Source: Hepsetus odoe (Eukaryota > Chordata > Actinopteri > Characiformes > Hepsetidae). From it: a DNA stretch of 64,000 nt. The DNA is taken from NCBI GenBank assembly GCA_017165825.1, contig CM029377.1, forward strand, positions 26,125,167 through 26,189,166, read 5' to 3'. Position numbers and translations under genes: made by a program. The notes beneath the pieces were generated by a model. The model made no database searches. It worked only from the letters and a program-made list of their open reading frames with translations, and was not told the DNA's origin. This document shows, piece by piece, positions 1 to 11,670 of this stretch; position 1 is the stretch's first letter, and every line of letters starts with the position of its first letter.

Positions 1-1630
1 TATTGTGTGTCAGCTGTTCTGTGTGGTTCTCAATAATAAATCCTTTCAAACTTCCATGGTTCTTCTCCAGACAGAGCACAATATAGAAGACTCCATGCAG
101 TGAATATATTCTAAACCAATAGACACAGTTTGCCTACAACTGTAAAGTTCATAAGTGCTTTTACTGCGAAAGCTGCTATTATTCCATGTATTTTTTCAGC
201 TGTCAAATACAATTAAAAAGAGAAATCTGACAGAGGAAGAACAAACAACAAGAAAAGAGACCATATTCCCGAACAGATACGGACGATCTTTTTCATTTTG
301 GCAGAGGATAATCGGAGCGCTCAGCATTAGGCCACCTACGCAGAATGTGGAATTATTGTAAATTCACACTCCTTCTCACGGACCTCTTACAGTTGCTTAG
401 CAACTCCTCCTTCTGAAAGTGTATTCAACAAGTATTTGTGGACATGTACCATACATCATTGCCAAACTCATTACTATTACAGTATAGATGAATAAGAATA
501 GTCTTACTTTATAAAATACAGTCGCAGTACAGTTGCTGATCACTGGTTAAGTAATCAGATGTTTCCTTGTCGGGGGGAGAAAGCATATGCCATAAAACCC
601 ACACATTCAACAGGTCTCTCAGGCTGGGCTTCCTGTTTAAAGAGGAATTACAGAATTGGGAAGGCAGGCAGAACTGTTGCAACATTCCTTTACAGGATAG
701 AAAATATAGAATATGACTGACCATGCTCCATCCTCAAAAGTATCCTTTGATAAAGACCACAGCGCAAAATGAATCGGGTTGCTGGTAATACAACATAGTT
801 CAGTGCTGAAATTCTAGATGTAATGGATAGATCCTCTCATTATCCCTGGATATAGTATTCTCAGAGACCTCAGGGATAAGTTCACTTTATATAAGAAATA
901 GTAAAATATATAATGTTAAAGGTAACGTTGACTCAAATTTTGTGTCCTTCACACTTTGGCATCAGCTATTTCTGAATCTTCTGAGGGCTACGTGATCAGA
1001 ATCAGCCAAAAAATGTTTCAGACAGATGTTCCTAACATTAATCTACTAAGTTTCTAGAGTATTTCTGGGTAATAGCCAGCTTTATAGTACCTCTGCAATG
1101 CACTGCCATGTACATTTCCTTTCCACTAATGAATCAATGCAAATGTTTCAGTCCAAAACATTTTGTTTAAAACTTGGGACGGGGTTATTCCATAATTGTC
1201 AGTGACTAGAGAATCTTTCCAGGCAAAGAGGAGAAGAAATGAAAGCAGGTCCTTTTCACTGGCGAAAGCACATTCACTCATTCAACAAGTCTCTAAGGTA
1301 GCCTGGACCATGGAGACGAGTGGGCAAGGCAAGGGGAACGGAGCACATTTCCCTTCTGCTGTGTGAAGGTTGCTTTGTGTGGAGCTGTGGGACTCACACT
1401 GCCGGACGGAAAAAGGCATCTGCACTCTTTGTTGAGTCTTACACAAATTCTGCTCAAAGCTGTTGCTATGGCCACCACAGCGAACAGTTCTTTGACGATG
1501 GGCCATGATGAAGAGGAGGAGGAGGGCCAACAAGGGAAAAAAAATCTATGCCTGATTTCAGACATTGCGCATTGGCAAGAGAGCAAGGGAGCGAGTATGT
1601 GGGTGGATGGATGGAAGTTCACTCACTCAC

Positions 1631-1666
<36 letters not shown>

Positions 1667-2431
1667 TCCCTCTTTCTTTCACTCTCGGCCCACGCTTGAC
1701 TTCCATCCAGAGGGCATCCAGCAGCAGGTGAATGTAATCACTCACATTGCTCAGAAAAGCTTTAACTACACTTCATGGAGGGACTGAAATGCATCTATTA
1801 ATGTCGCAAAAATGACTGACCTGTTCACAGAATTTTCTGCCAAACATTTGACTGAAATTTTTGGTTTTAAACATAGGAAACAATGTTAAGTAGGACAAAT
1901 GATGAAGGTGGCATTTGTTAGAAATGTCCCAGGCACCAGAGCAGAAAAACACTGCTGTGGGCAATATTAAGTAACGCTTTAAAAACTGTAGACTGGGATT
2001 TTTAAAGGTTATGGCTTACAAAGACCAGGTGTCAGCAAAAGATGCTATGAAACTGAAGGCCAGTATTGTTTAGGCGACATAAACATTTCATGACAATTGA
2101 CATAAACCTAAACAAACATTCAAAGGTTTATTCCAAAAGCCATCCATTGCCTTAACCTTTTCTGAAAAAAAAAAAAAATGAACAAAAGCACCCTTTATGT
2201 CAACAGATGCTGAGAATATGTCTGTTATCATAACTGGTTCATGTAGGTCATGAAGCTTTAGAAATTCAGGAAAATGCATGCTTTTTGAAACACCTCAAAT
2301 CAACTTAAATAAGGGACATTTATTTTCACATATTAGGTTACATAGTATCACTTAGTATCACTTTCATCATCAAAATAAAATCTCTATTAATGATTTAAAT
2401 TAAAATCTCTATTAATGACTTCCTTGATTTG
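1..2431. other. No gene recognised; AT-rich intergenic DNA
   Basis: Open frames here are short, overlap on both strands and match no protein family I know. A short CT then CA run lies at about 1630-1668. An imperfect 17-base direct repeat (aaaatctctattaatga) occurs twice at about 2378-2420, just before the first SINE. Nothing else stands out. Confidence 0.6.
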
Positions 2432-2433
2432 CA

Positions 2434-2660
2434 GGGCAATGGTGGCCTAGTAGTTAGGGACTAAGCCCCAGGATCAGAAGATTGTGGGTTCAAATCCCAG
2501 ACCAGTAGGTTGCCCTGAGGTACCCATGAGCAAGGTTCCGTCCCCGTACTATTCCACAGATGCTTTCAATAGCTGCCCGCTGCTGCACGTGTGAAGGTTG
2601 TATTTTCAGAGGTGTAATTTAGTTGTGGTTCAATGTGTGTTATGCCGTGTTTGTGTATGT
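2434..2660 (+). mobile_element. tRNA-derived SINE, family A (decayed copy)
   Basis: This is the first of many copies of one family, called family A here. The head has an A-box-like stretch (tggcctagtagttaggga) and a B-box-like stretch (gggttcaaatccc), as in RNA polymerase III promoters of tRNA-derived SINEs. The body follows the family order: ggttgccctgaggtaccc, gagcaaggt, a stretch ending in aatagctgcccgctgctgcac, then a tail that usually ends near cactttcactt. This copy has small deletions and a degenerate tail, so it is old. Confidence 0.8.
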
Positions 2661-5089
2661 TAGTATTTGAAGTACAGAACATTCTTCTGGTTCTGACTTT
2701 CTCCAATAGCAGTTGTTCAATCTGCTCTGCTTTACTTTGTCTTTATCACGGTTTTAAAACTGCACGTCCAAGCCAAGAACCATGGCAGAGGACAAACGAC
2801 TGAGAGCTTCCAGAGGTCGCCTCACCACTGATTCTGGAAGCAGTGATTAAATTTTGGCATTTTAGTTTTATGTTGTGAGGACCCATAAAAGAATGACCCG
2901 TATTGAGATGTGGACGCCACTGGCTGAAAGCCACTTTGTTAGCTGTTGACTCTATGGGACTGCCCCTCCCCAAGGGCACCAGTGGACAATCACTGTCTCT
3001 CACCACTCTGTGAATTTGTGTGAAGTGTATATTGTTTGCTAGCTCATGCCAGTCGTTTCTTGGTTACCATGCATCTCCATGCCTCCCATTGCTACCGTTT
3101 ATGGTAACATCTTAAAGTCAGTCGCCCCCTTCCATCTTAGTGTCCTGTGTGGTGCTACTTGGGTACAACACCATGGGTTCCAGCAGAGTAATATAAAGCT
3201 TGGCAATACTTCTCAGTCCCTGTGAATCATGGACCCATCCGCTCATCTCTATGGAAACCCAAGTACTGAGATGAATACCATGACAAGTAGACAAAAGCTG
3301 GAGAGTGCAATCAATGGGGATTGTTGTGATTATGTAACTGGGACAGATCGGCACTCACAGTGCTCTATGGCCTTTTCACTAGGCACATAAATCCTGTGTC
3401 TTCTTTCTGCATAAAGCTCATGTCTGGGAGCCAACAGGCTCCACATTGCATGAGAAACTGTTAAATCATGACAGTTCAGCTTGATGATGTTATTTAATAA
3501 CATATTTAATCATGATTGAGTTAATAAACTGCCCAGTGATGCTAAAGCTACACTTTCAAATGGACTAATAACTAGAGCTGAGTATTGAAATACCTTTTTT
3601 CTTTGTCTGTATTTCAGTTCCTACTTGTTGGGATACGCTAGTCATCAATAGTCATACTTGCTCCAAAATCTTGACTGGCATCAGTGATGGGAAGCTCATT
3701 TAGTTGTTGTCATGGTTGTTCTACTTTAAGTGCGAGTATATAAGTATCTATAGGCCTTGCGCAGTACAGTAACAATAGTGTACAATAGAGTTGCACTCGT
3801 GTTACTTTATTTGTCTACCATTAAATCTGTCATGATTTAATTTTACATGTACCATGAGTACACGTGTTAATGTTAATGTGTTGATGGTCATTTTGGATGA
3901 TGAATATTTTATCTGAATAATAATAATGAGTTGTAATAATTATAATAAAATAATGATATCATTTGTTGACTTACTATATACTACAGGAACATTTAATATG
4001 GCACTGTTTTCATGTTCATACAACTGGTAAAATAGTGAACTTGTTTAAATATTAGACTCTCCATCTAAGTGTGCATAGAGTTTTCTGAGTCTATATTCTA
4101 TATACATACTATTCATTTCAACACAAAAACTATTCATTTCTGGTTTAGTCCATACCCACTTTTGCTTTATGATTTTAGGAATCTTATGAAGAATTTGCGT
4201 CGAAAGGATGGTATGATGTCTAGCCCTTGTAATAACGTAAAAATCAAATAATATAAAAATCAGTCACTAAAACTGAATTTTTTGGGAAACTTTTTGACTT
4301 TATTGCTGACTCAGCATTATGAAAAACTGGTCTAGGATAAGCTTCACCTTATAATTGTATTCTCAAGGATTAGAATATGGTGTCTGGGTCTTTGTGAAAT
4401 ATTTAGAGGTATAAACCATAGAGGCTGACTTGGGCCATTGAAGAGTTTACACTGAGGTTGAGTGGTCACTACTTACAGACTGACTGAGACACTGCCCCCC
4501 TGCTGAGACACAGTCCCCCTACTGAGACATATTCCCCCAACTCATCTTTATCTAGGGCTGAAAAGTGATCAACATCACATCATGTTGGCTTACTTTAAAT
4601 GGCATTATGACCTTCACTAATCTAGAGCCTTGCTTGTTTCAAATGAAGCAAAGAAAGCCGTCCTTAAATACAATGCTTTTCCCAGCTCATGTTTGCAGTC
4701 CAGATCCGGGTCCATAGCTGCTTGTCCTAATCATGGTCGTGGGGGGATGCTGTAGCTCACACAGGGCGAAAGGCAAGAAAGCACCTTGGACAGGTCGCTA
4801 GTCCATCACAGCAGATCCAGAGCCATTTTTACTAAGCTATAAACAATTACCTTAGAAATCTGCTTTGAAGAATGATGAGCTGTAGGCAAATAAGGCTAAA
4901 GAAAAAAGCTTAAAAAAGCTAATTAACACCATAGAACACAAAACCAGACTGGCATAAAACAAAGTAAGAAAATGATGTAAAAGCTCCACCTATAGCATTG
5001 GGAATTATGTTATGCTGTTTGCAATCCCAAAGAATGAATTAACTTGATATGTGAGCCTTCTTGCCATCTGGAGTTTAACAGCAAACATG

Positions 5090-5131
<42 letters not shown>

Positions 5132-6199
5132 CATTAGCATCAAAAGAGAAAGAAAATGCACATCATGTATTTTTATCACATTTGATTATATCTTCACATC
5201 ACGTTATACATTTAATTAATCCTTTATATATTTGCTGTAAATTGACACAAGGCTAATAGGCGCCCACTTTAATGACTTTAACACAAAATTAAGAACGAAA
5301 CCTTCATTTACTTAAGGTTGTTTTTTCCACTAGTTATATTTGTGTTGTTTAACATTATAAAAACAGTAATGATTTATTTCAACATGACCATTTTCCAACT
5401 GTTAGACTAATACATGTAAATCACAAACAATCTGATTGGCTGCCCTGTATTATTAAGCAGTCCCAAGAAAGACGTTTTATGATAACAGGTCTACTATATG
5501 TCGTTGTGCTGGTGTGTGTCACAAAATAATTCAAAACAAGTTTTTTTTGCAGCTTAGCTTCCATACATGACTGTATGGGATGGGAGTGAATGGTATGTTT
5601 TGATACTTAAGCAGTGTTTACATGTGACATTAAAGAGTTTAGTTTAAAAAGCTGGCTAATTTGGTTTTGCATCATATGGCCCATTGGATACTCATTCATT
5701 CTGGGCAGCCTAATTGATTATGTAATTAAAGAAGTGGTAGATTTCCCGCGAGTGGGATTAGTAATAATGGCTTTCACTCTGTGGAAGATGATGACTGTGG
5801 TTCCCCTTCATGTGGTTCTTTCGTGCGTCAGAATCGGGTGGAGAAGCCGGAAAGCTCCAACTGGGGGATGTCCTTTTCATTTTTAAAAACAGCTCGGGTG
5901 ATGCGGCTGCTGGGGCTTCCCTCCTTACTCAGCCACACTTTCCTGAGGAGGAGACCAAGGCATCTGTTTCAGTTTAACCTCTTCATTTTCATCTTGAGGT
6001 AGTTCCCAGTGAAATTTTAGGACGATTTTGTTAATATAACATGAGAGTTGACCCCTTGAGAGCTGAAATAAGCAAAGGTGGCTTGTAAATGAATACAATT
6101 TCAAACAAATGCCTTTTAAATCTTGGAGAAATAACCTAAGACAGAACATTTCTTTAATGAGTAAAATGCTTGAACATATTTCATAATTAAAAAACAATT
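2661..6199. other. No gene recognised; repeat fragments only
   Basis: No open frame here resembles a known protein. Seen are three imperfect copies of a unit of about 20 bases (ctgagacacagtccccct) at about 4485-4545, a fragment of SINE family C at about 4725-4815 on the minus strand (gacaggtcgctagtccatca), and a CA array at about 5096-5127. Confidence 0.55.
5096..5127. repeat. (CA)n microsatellite
   Basis: About 32 bases of nearly uninterrupted CA dinucleotides. Confidence 0.95.
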
Positions 6200-6204
6200 G
6201 CATG

Positions 6205-6519
6205 TGTCACGGATGAGGTGTTTTGTGCACGATGGAGGGCGCTCTGTTCTGACTGAGCACACCTGAGCTAATGAAGGCACAGGTGTGCATCATTGGGGCT
6301 GACTATTTAAGCCCCGGTGAGTCAGAACAGAGCGCGGCTCATTAGTTAGGCTTAGCCTACACACTCTGTGGTGGTTTGGTATCTGGTATCTTGGTTTAGG
6401 CTGCAGTTCCTTGATTTTAGTTAAGAACTGCAGTCCTTTGTTTTGTTTTGTAAATATAGCTAATAAAGTTATGTTTCGAACCCCTGGCTCAGCACTGGCG
6501 TCCTCCCTGCACCCCGCCA
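6205..6519 (+). repeat. 5' LTR of element 1 (3' terminus replaced)
   Basis: Matches the 3' LTR from TGTCACGG through the shared stretch ending caccccgcc, then departs: the family end accgttaca is missing and IQ-motif coding sequence follows directly. Inside are nested inverted repeats (16-bp arms at 6239-6254 and 6320-6335; 8-bp arms at 6258-6265 and 6280-6287; 6-bp arms at 6295-6300 and 6310-6315). A TATA-like tatttaa lies in the innermost loop, and an aataaa polyadenylation signal at 6462-6467. These are the parts expected of U3-R-U5. No tRNA primer site can be recognised after the LTR. Confidence 0.85.
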
Positions 6520-6553
6520 AGCCTGCTACAGAGGTCAGAGGGCCAGAAGGGAG

Positions 6554-7951
6554 GTGATCCTGCAACATCAGGCAGCTTCCCTGATTCAGGCTGCATTCAG
6601 AAGACACCGGGAGGTAGTTAAGTACTGGGCCATAAGGGTGTCAGCCATCATCATTCAAAGACATTATAGGTCCTACACTAAGGGTAAATTTGAACGTGAG
6701 AGATTCCAGGTGTTGAGAAGGTCAGTGATATGCATCCAGGTAGCTTTTAGGGGTTATTCTGTTCGAAAGAATGTTGCTGCAATGCACAAAGCTGCTACCA
6801 TTATTCAGGCTGCAGTAAGAATGCACCAGCAAAGATTGGTTTTCAAGAAGCAGTGCTGGGCAGCAAGTGTTCTTCAGAGGAGGTTCAGAAGGTGGAAGCT
6901 TGGGCATCAACAAAAGCAGAGGTATCAGCTGTTCAGACATGCTGCAATTTGCTTGCAAAAGTCATTCAGAGGAAAGCAGGCAAGGGATCTGGCCAAACAG
7001 ATCAGAGCTGCAAGGACAATCCAATCTCACCTCAGAGATGAACAAATCAGCTACATGAATGTTCAGATCCCTGAACAGGAGGAGTTGCTGACAGAGCTCT
7101 ACCAGCAGCTGACGGAGAAAGAAGCCTCGATGCTACAGGTGAATGCCTCAGTCACGAACGAAGGGTTGAAACTCAAGGAAAGGATCACCTATCTGCTTCC
7201 TCAGCTGGAGAGGACCAAAGGACTCTTGTCCAGTTGTCAAAGGGAGATCGAAGCCTTGGAAACAGAAAGAAAAGAAAACGCTCTAGCTCAAGACAAAGGT
7301 GAGCTTCACGGAAAGAGCAGTAAATTCAGAGAAGAGAGAGAGTTCTCCAGAATAAAGGTACAAGCTGTGATGGTTGTCCAAAGAGAGAGGCTGGAGAGAA
7401 CAGATGAACAGAGGAACCAACCAGTATGCCAGACAACGAGGAGAGTTGAGACTCCAACCGTTCAGGAGAAACTGGAAGCTAAAATAGCCGCTATGGAAGA
7501 GCAGCTGAATCAGACCAGGGCAGAGCTGAGACGGGTGCAAGACCACAACGTCACTCTGCAGGCTGAACTGAGAGAAGTCCATTGTGAGGCCGTGCAAGCT
7601 GGAACCCAGATGGTGAATGCCACAACGGAACAGCTGAAGAACAGTCCAATGGAGAAACAGGTAAAATTTCCAGAGGTGGAACAGCTGCATTCGGACTCCC
7701 TACCGTCAGTTCACCCTCACAATTCAGCAGACCCAGAACAAGGTGGCTCATGGAGGAGTCCATGTGGAACTTCGCGTAGTAGGACCAGGAGCTGGGAAAC
7801 TGCGTCACTGGGCCCCAAGCAACCGGGAAACATGACCAAGAAAGCGAACGAGGACTTCGGCACTGTAGATTCAGGAATGAGAGACGTGAGGAACAAGGCT
7901 GACAGGGTTGGAAGCAGAGTTTGGACTCTTTGTAAAAGACTTCCTCTTTGA
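6554..7951 (+). pseudogene. Captured ASPM-like IQ array fused to a coiled coil
   Basis: The frame is open from about 6467, inside the LTR, to the stop at 7949-7951. The position given starts at a GTG. The first in-frame ATG is far downstream (about 6782), so normal translation is doubtful. Residues about 5-160 carry seven to eight IQ motifs of the ASPM type, such as AASLIQAAFRRHRE, AATIIQAAVR and AAICLQKSFRGKQARD. ASPM is a spindle-pole protein whose IQ motifs bind calmodulin. At about 7030 the frame passes without a stop into a Glu/Gln/Leu-rich coiled coil (to about 7690) also present in element 2, then into an unrecognised Ser/Arg-rich tail. No introns interrupt the IQ repeats; ASPM packs many IQ repeats into one large exon, so this alone does not prove an RNA intermediate. 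It could still be translated as a fusion, but no start is visible. Confidence 0.75.
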
Positions 7952-8254
7952 ACCCCGTAACGTCTATGTTTAGCTCTCTTTCAGGTTCAGTCAAGTCCAG
8001 GCGTTCCAGAGAATCCGGCGATGCCTGCAGGGACTTCAGGGTCGGGTTCAGACACCAGTCAAAAGGGTGGACTGAACTGCTGGGATTCCCCTCACCACCA
8101 CCAGCTGCCTTACATGGCTGGTCGGAGGTCCTTTTCGTGTATTTTGTGGACCTGACCGTACGTCCCAACAAGGGACTTTTGTTTTTGTAAAGTTTTGGTG
8201 TTCTTGGCCTCCCCACAGAGGTTCGGCTATGTTTGGTACTTCGGGAGCAGTGCC

Positions 8255-8269
8255 TTTTGGGGGGGGTTC
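8255..8269 (+). other. Putative polypurine-type plus-strand primer of element 1
   Basis: A run of eight G (8259-8266) followed by ttc directly precedes the TGTCACGG of the 3' LTR. A G-rich tract at this spot is where LTR retrotransposons prime plus-strand DNA. The call rests on position and composition only. Confidence 0.6.
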
Positions 8270-8612
8270 TGTCACGGATGAGGTGTTTTGTGCACGATGG
8301 AGGGCGCTCTGTTCTGACTGAGCACACCTGAGCTAATGAAGGCACAGGTGTGTTTCATTGGGGCTGACTATTTAAGCCCCGATGAGTCAGAACAGAGCGC
8401 GGCTCATTAGTTAGGCTTAGCCTACACACTCTGTGGTGGTTTGGTATCTGGTATCTTGGTTTGGTATCTGGTATCTTGGTTTAGGCTGCAGTTCCTTGAT
8501 TTTAGTTAAGAACTGCAGCCCTTTGTTTTGTTTTGTAAATATAGCTAATAAAGTTACGTTTCGAACCCCTGGCTCAGCACTGGCGTCCTCCCTGCACCCC
8601 GCCACCGTTACA
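8270..8612 (+). repeat. 3' LTR of element 1
   Basis: A 343-bp repeat beginning TGTCACGG and ending CCGTTACA, with an intact TG...CA terminus followed by the GCATG target duplication. It differs from the 5' LTR by about five substitutions and by a 20-bp tandem duplication (ggtatctggtatcttggttt type) at about 8440-8485. The inverted repeats, the TATA-like tatttaa and the aataaa signal are kept. Confidence 0.9.
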
Positions 8613-8617
8613 GCATG

Positions 8618-9561
8618 TTATTTTCTATATTCAAACTTTTGCTTAAACCAGGCAAAGCAATTATTCACAAAGTGTATATGTATAATGGCTGCAACGTCTC
8701 TTAAGGCTACCCATAAGCTATTCATCATCATATTCAAAATCTTCTTGAGGTCTGCTCCATGTTATAAGTAGACACATATGATTGGTGCTATCTTGTGTAA
8801 CTGAAATGTAATTACTAGCAGGAGTCCAGTAATCTAAATAGAAACTGCAGAATCAAATGCCTCAAGATCAGGCAACACCCAGGGAGGACACTACACTTTC
8901 TACTGCAGTGTTACACTACCTGTGACTGTTCTGGACAATTTGTCTTGACTCTGAATATCGTTGTCCAGTCAGCGCCAATCGTCTTCAGCAGAATACCTCC
9001 CCATTAAGGTAGTTCTGCTGAATTCACCCAGATCACTCTGATAGACTCTCATGTGGAGGCAATTTTTTTTTAATTGCAGGCATTGCCTTGCAATCTGCAT
9101 GGGATCTGTGTGGGCTTGCACTGATGGGTTTTTGTCATCCATAATCTAGGTCTAAATATCTAGTTATCTAGGCAGTTAATTTACCTATTGAACAGGTCAC
9201 CTTAGCCAACACCTCAACACTTGCCCCACAAGAAATATTCCAGGAGCAGCCACTGTAAAAAAGTAGCTCATTTAAGAAGCCAGAATTTCCTAAATTAGAT
9301 ATAAAAATTTTAGTAGAGAACATTACATGGTCCTCTTGTTATAACTGTAATGTTAAATAATATTTTTTCTTCAAGTGCAATATATTGATACAATTTGTGA
9401 AGAGTTTAAGAAGAAAAATGGACTGGATGACTTATATTACATTACATTATATATATATATAGTCAATAAATTCAAAAAGATTTTTGCCTCTTCTTGGTAT
9501 TTTTGTAAAATGTTTCTCACAACCACAACATTTAAACCATTGACAGTTGCCATGATATCCC
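8618..9561. other. No gene recognised
   Basis: AT-rich sequence with no supported reading frame and no clear repeat. A short TA run is at about 9448-9462. Confidence 0.5.
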
Positions 9562-9770
9562 TGGAGCAGCAGTGGCCTAGTGTTTAGAGAATAGGTCCCA
9601 GAATCTGAAGGTTGTGGGTTTGAATCCCAGGCCAGTAGGTTGCCCTGAGGTACTACTGAGCAAGGTACCACCCCTGTCACTGCTCCCCGGGTGCTTTAAA
9701 TAGCTGCCCCCGCCCCCTGTGTTCAAAGCAGAGGCTATGTTTCACAATTACAACTAATCATTTTCATAAC
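9562..9770 (+). mobile_element. tRNA-derived SINE, family A
   Basis: Head with gtggcctagtgtttaga and gggtttgaatccc, then the family core ggttgccctgaggta, gagcaaggtaccacccctgtcactgctccccgggtgcttt and aatagctgcccc. The tail is decayed. Confidence 0.85.
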
Positions 9771-10970
9771 ATTGATTATCTTGTTAAAGTGATACCTGTC
9801 AGTTGGTGATATGTAATAATCAGTCAGGTCTTGAAGTCGAAGTGCTGGAAGCAGCAAAATTGGACTGAGTGACTTTGAAATGTGAAATCCATACTTCAGC
9901 GCTGTTTTGGCTGCATGATGGGATAAGCATCATTTTATATCAATAGCTTTAATGTAATGTTGATTTAATGTGACGTATATATGAACAATTCATAAAACAT
10001 CCCAAACTAAACGAGAACCACGTCCTGCTTTGGCACACTTAAGAGAATAAGGTCACTAGCATCACAGCAGCAGCATATAGGTCAAGCTCGTAACAGAAGA
10101 TTACAGTACGCAGATTAATGCAGTATAAACTCGTATAGCATAGCATAACAGCTGCTTTTCAGATGTTGATTGACAGACAAATGTGGGAGCGCACACTCCA
10201 AAATGGCAGATTTAACAGCAATCTAGCAGCTTAAGGCTAAATCACAAGGAACATCTGGGTTTAATCTAATCTACTTTCATTTCCCAAAATGAAGTAAGGC
10301 ATTGCACTGCACAAATGTATCAGAATAGGCCAAGTTGTTGTTATGAAATAAGCAAATATTTATGATACAGCAGATTACTAATGTAGTGGGCTTGTCTACT
10401 GCTGTCAACAAGATGGACATAAACACAGATATTACAAACAGACTCTTATATGTCATGTCTTTCAAACTATATTCCACTTCCGATATGTGTGCTTAACTCT
10501 AAAGTCACTTTCTTTCGTTCCGGCCTCAGTCACCAGTAAATAAAACAAGCATAAGTGAATTAGCACAGTCAGAAGCACACCAGAAGAGGATTAATCAAAT
10601 TACTTGAAAGCAGCAGGGCTCTGTTTGTAAATGACTGATGTAGGAGGGTAAGAATAAACTATAGAAAGTGTGCCACATTGATCCAAAATAGGTGAATGCC
10701 ATAATGCCGTCTGCATCCAAGTGATTGTCAGAACTCAGTATTTACAAATTCTGAAACTAATACAGTGAACAGGTAAAAGAAGTCTTTGTGTCTACTTTAA
10801 ATCCAAAGTTTACCCCAGGTTAAGCCAGTCAGGACTATGTAATATCTGTCTCTTATGATAGCAATGTCAGTTTAAAGTGGTGTAAGACCAGGTGTGTATT
10901 GTGCGCAAGTGAAAGTGACTATAAGTGTGTATTGACCAGGAGACTGGATTAGCAATTCTTTCTAATCCCG
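9771..10970. other. No gene recognised
   Basis: No supported coding region. Near 10,811 a stretch starting ccccaggttaagccagtcag has a diverged second copy near 11,776, part of local duplication in this region. Confidence 0.5.
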
Positions 10971-11670
10971 TTCTTCATCTAATCCTTCATCTCTTCTTTT
11001 CTCTTGTATGAGAAGACGATTTTAGGGTTATTTATTTTTGGTTGAATGAGGGATGCATAGAGTAGGAATCTGACAATATTGACACAATAAATGTGTGTTA
11101 ATTCCTGTAACGGTGACGGGGTGCAGGGAGGACGCCAGTGCTGAGCCAGGAGTTCGTAACATAAATTTATTAACTATATTAACAAAACAAAGCAAAACAA
11201 AGGACTGCAGTTCTAACTAAAATCAAGGAACTGCAGCCTAAACCAAGATACCAAATACCAAAACCACCACAGAGTGTGTAGGCTGAGCCTAACTAATGAG
11301 CCGTGCTCTTTTCTGACTCATCGGGGCTTAAATAGTCAGCCCCAATGAGGCACACCTGTGCCTTCATTAGCTCAGGTGTGCTCAGTCAGAACAGAGCGCC
11401 CTCTGTCGTGCCCAAAACACCTCATCCGTGACAATTCCCCTCTCTTCTCTTCTCTTCTTTTCTCCATTCTTCCATTGTTTCCCTCAAGTGAACTTTCTAT
11501 CATTTTCTCATCATGCCAATATCTTCCTCATGCCTACATAAGTACCAACAGGTACTGCATTCCTCCACATTCTATTCTCTTGCCGCTTCTCTATTTTTTC
11601 TCCTCTCTCTTTTCTTAAATTTCTCTGTGTTTCCCTCTCTTCTCTTCTCTTTTTGCCTCTCTTCTTTTCT
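10971..11670. repeat. Local duplication, copy 1 (interrupted by a solo LTR)
   Basis: The stretch from about 10,971 to 11,105, resumed at 11,434-11,670, is closely matched at 13,404-13,720: both have cttcatctaatccttcatct, then gattttagggttattta, then gagggatgcatagagtagga, and later gcattcctccacattct. Copy 1 holds the LTR and copy 2 does not. Confidence 0.85.
11106..11433 (-). mobile_element. Solo LTR of the element 1 family
   Basis: A 328-bp reverse-complement copy of the LTR, running TGTAACGG to CCGTGACA on the plus strand. It is flanked by a perfect 5-bp duplication ATTCC (11,101-11,105 and 11,434-11,438). No interior or second LTR is adjacent, which is the usual product of LTR-LTR recombination. 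The target duplication and the paralogous empty site at 13,404-13,720 confirm that it arrived by integration. It is slightly more diverged than the LTRs of element 1. Confidence 0.93.

Larger units (their letters stand above)
6205..8612 (+). mobile_element. Non-autonomous gypsy-like LTR element carrying host gene pieces (element 1)
   Basis: The element is bounded by two direct repeats starting TGTCACGG; the right one ends CCGTTACA. It is flanked by a perfect 5-bp target duplication GCATG (6200-6204 and 8613-8617). The LTR copies differ by about five substitutions plus a 20-bp duplication, counted by eye, so the insertion is young. TG...CA ends, a 5-bp duplication and a run of eight G just before the 3' LTR (8259-8266) fit a Ty3/gypsy-like integrase and plus-strand primer. 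The interior of about 1.7 kb shows no gag, protease, reverse transcriptase, RNase H or integrase. It holds one long frame of host origin: ASPM-like IQ motifs joined to a coiled coil. The element must therefore have been moved by enzymes of another element. A relative lies at 19,567-21,400 and a solo LTR at 11,106-11,433. Confidence 0.88.

Noticed and set aside
7551..8345. 264-codon open frame on the minus strand
   Set aside because: It lies antisense to the captured frame of element 1 and runs into the 3' LTR. It has no motif and is explained by the base composition of the opposite strand.
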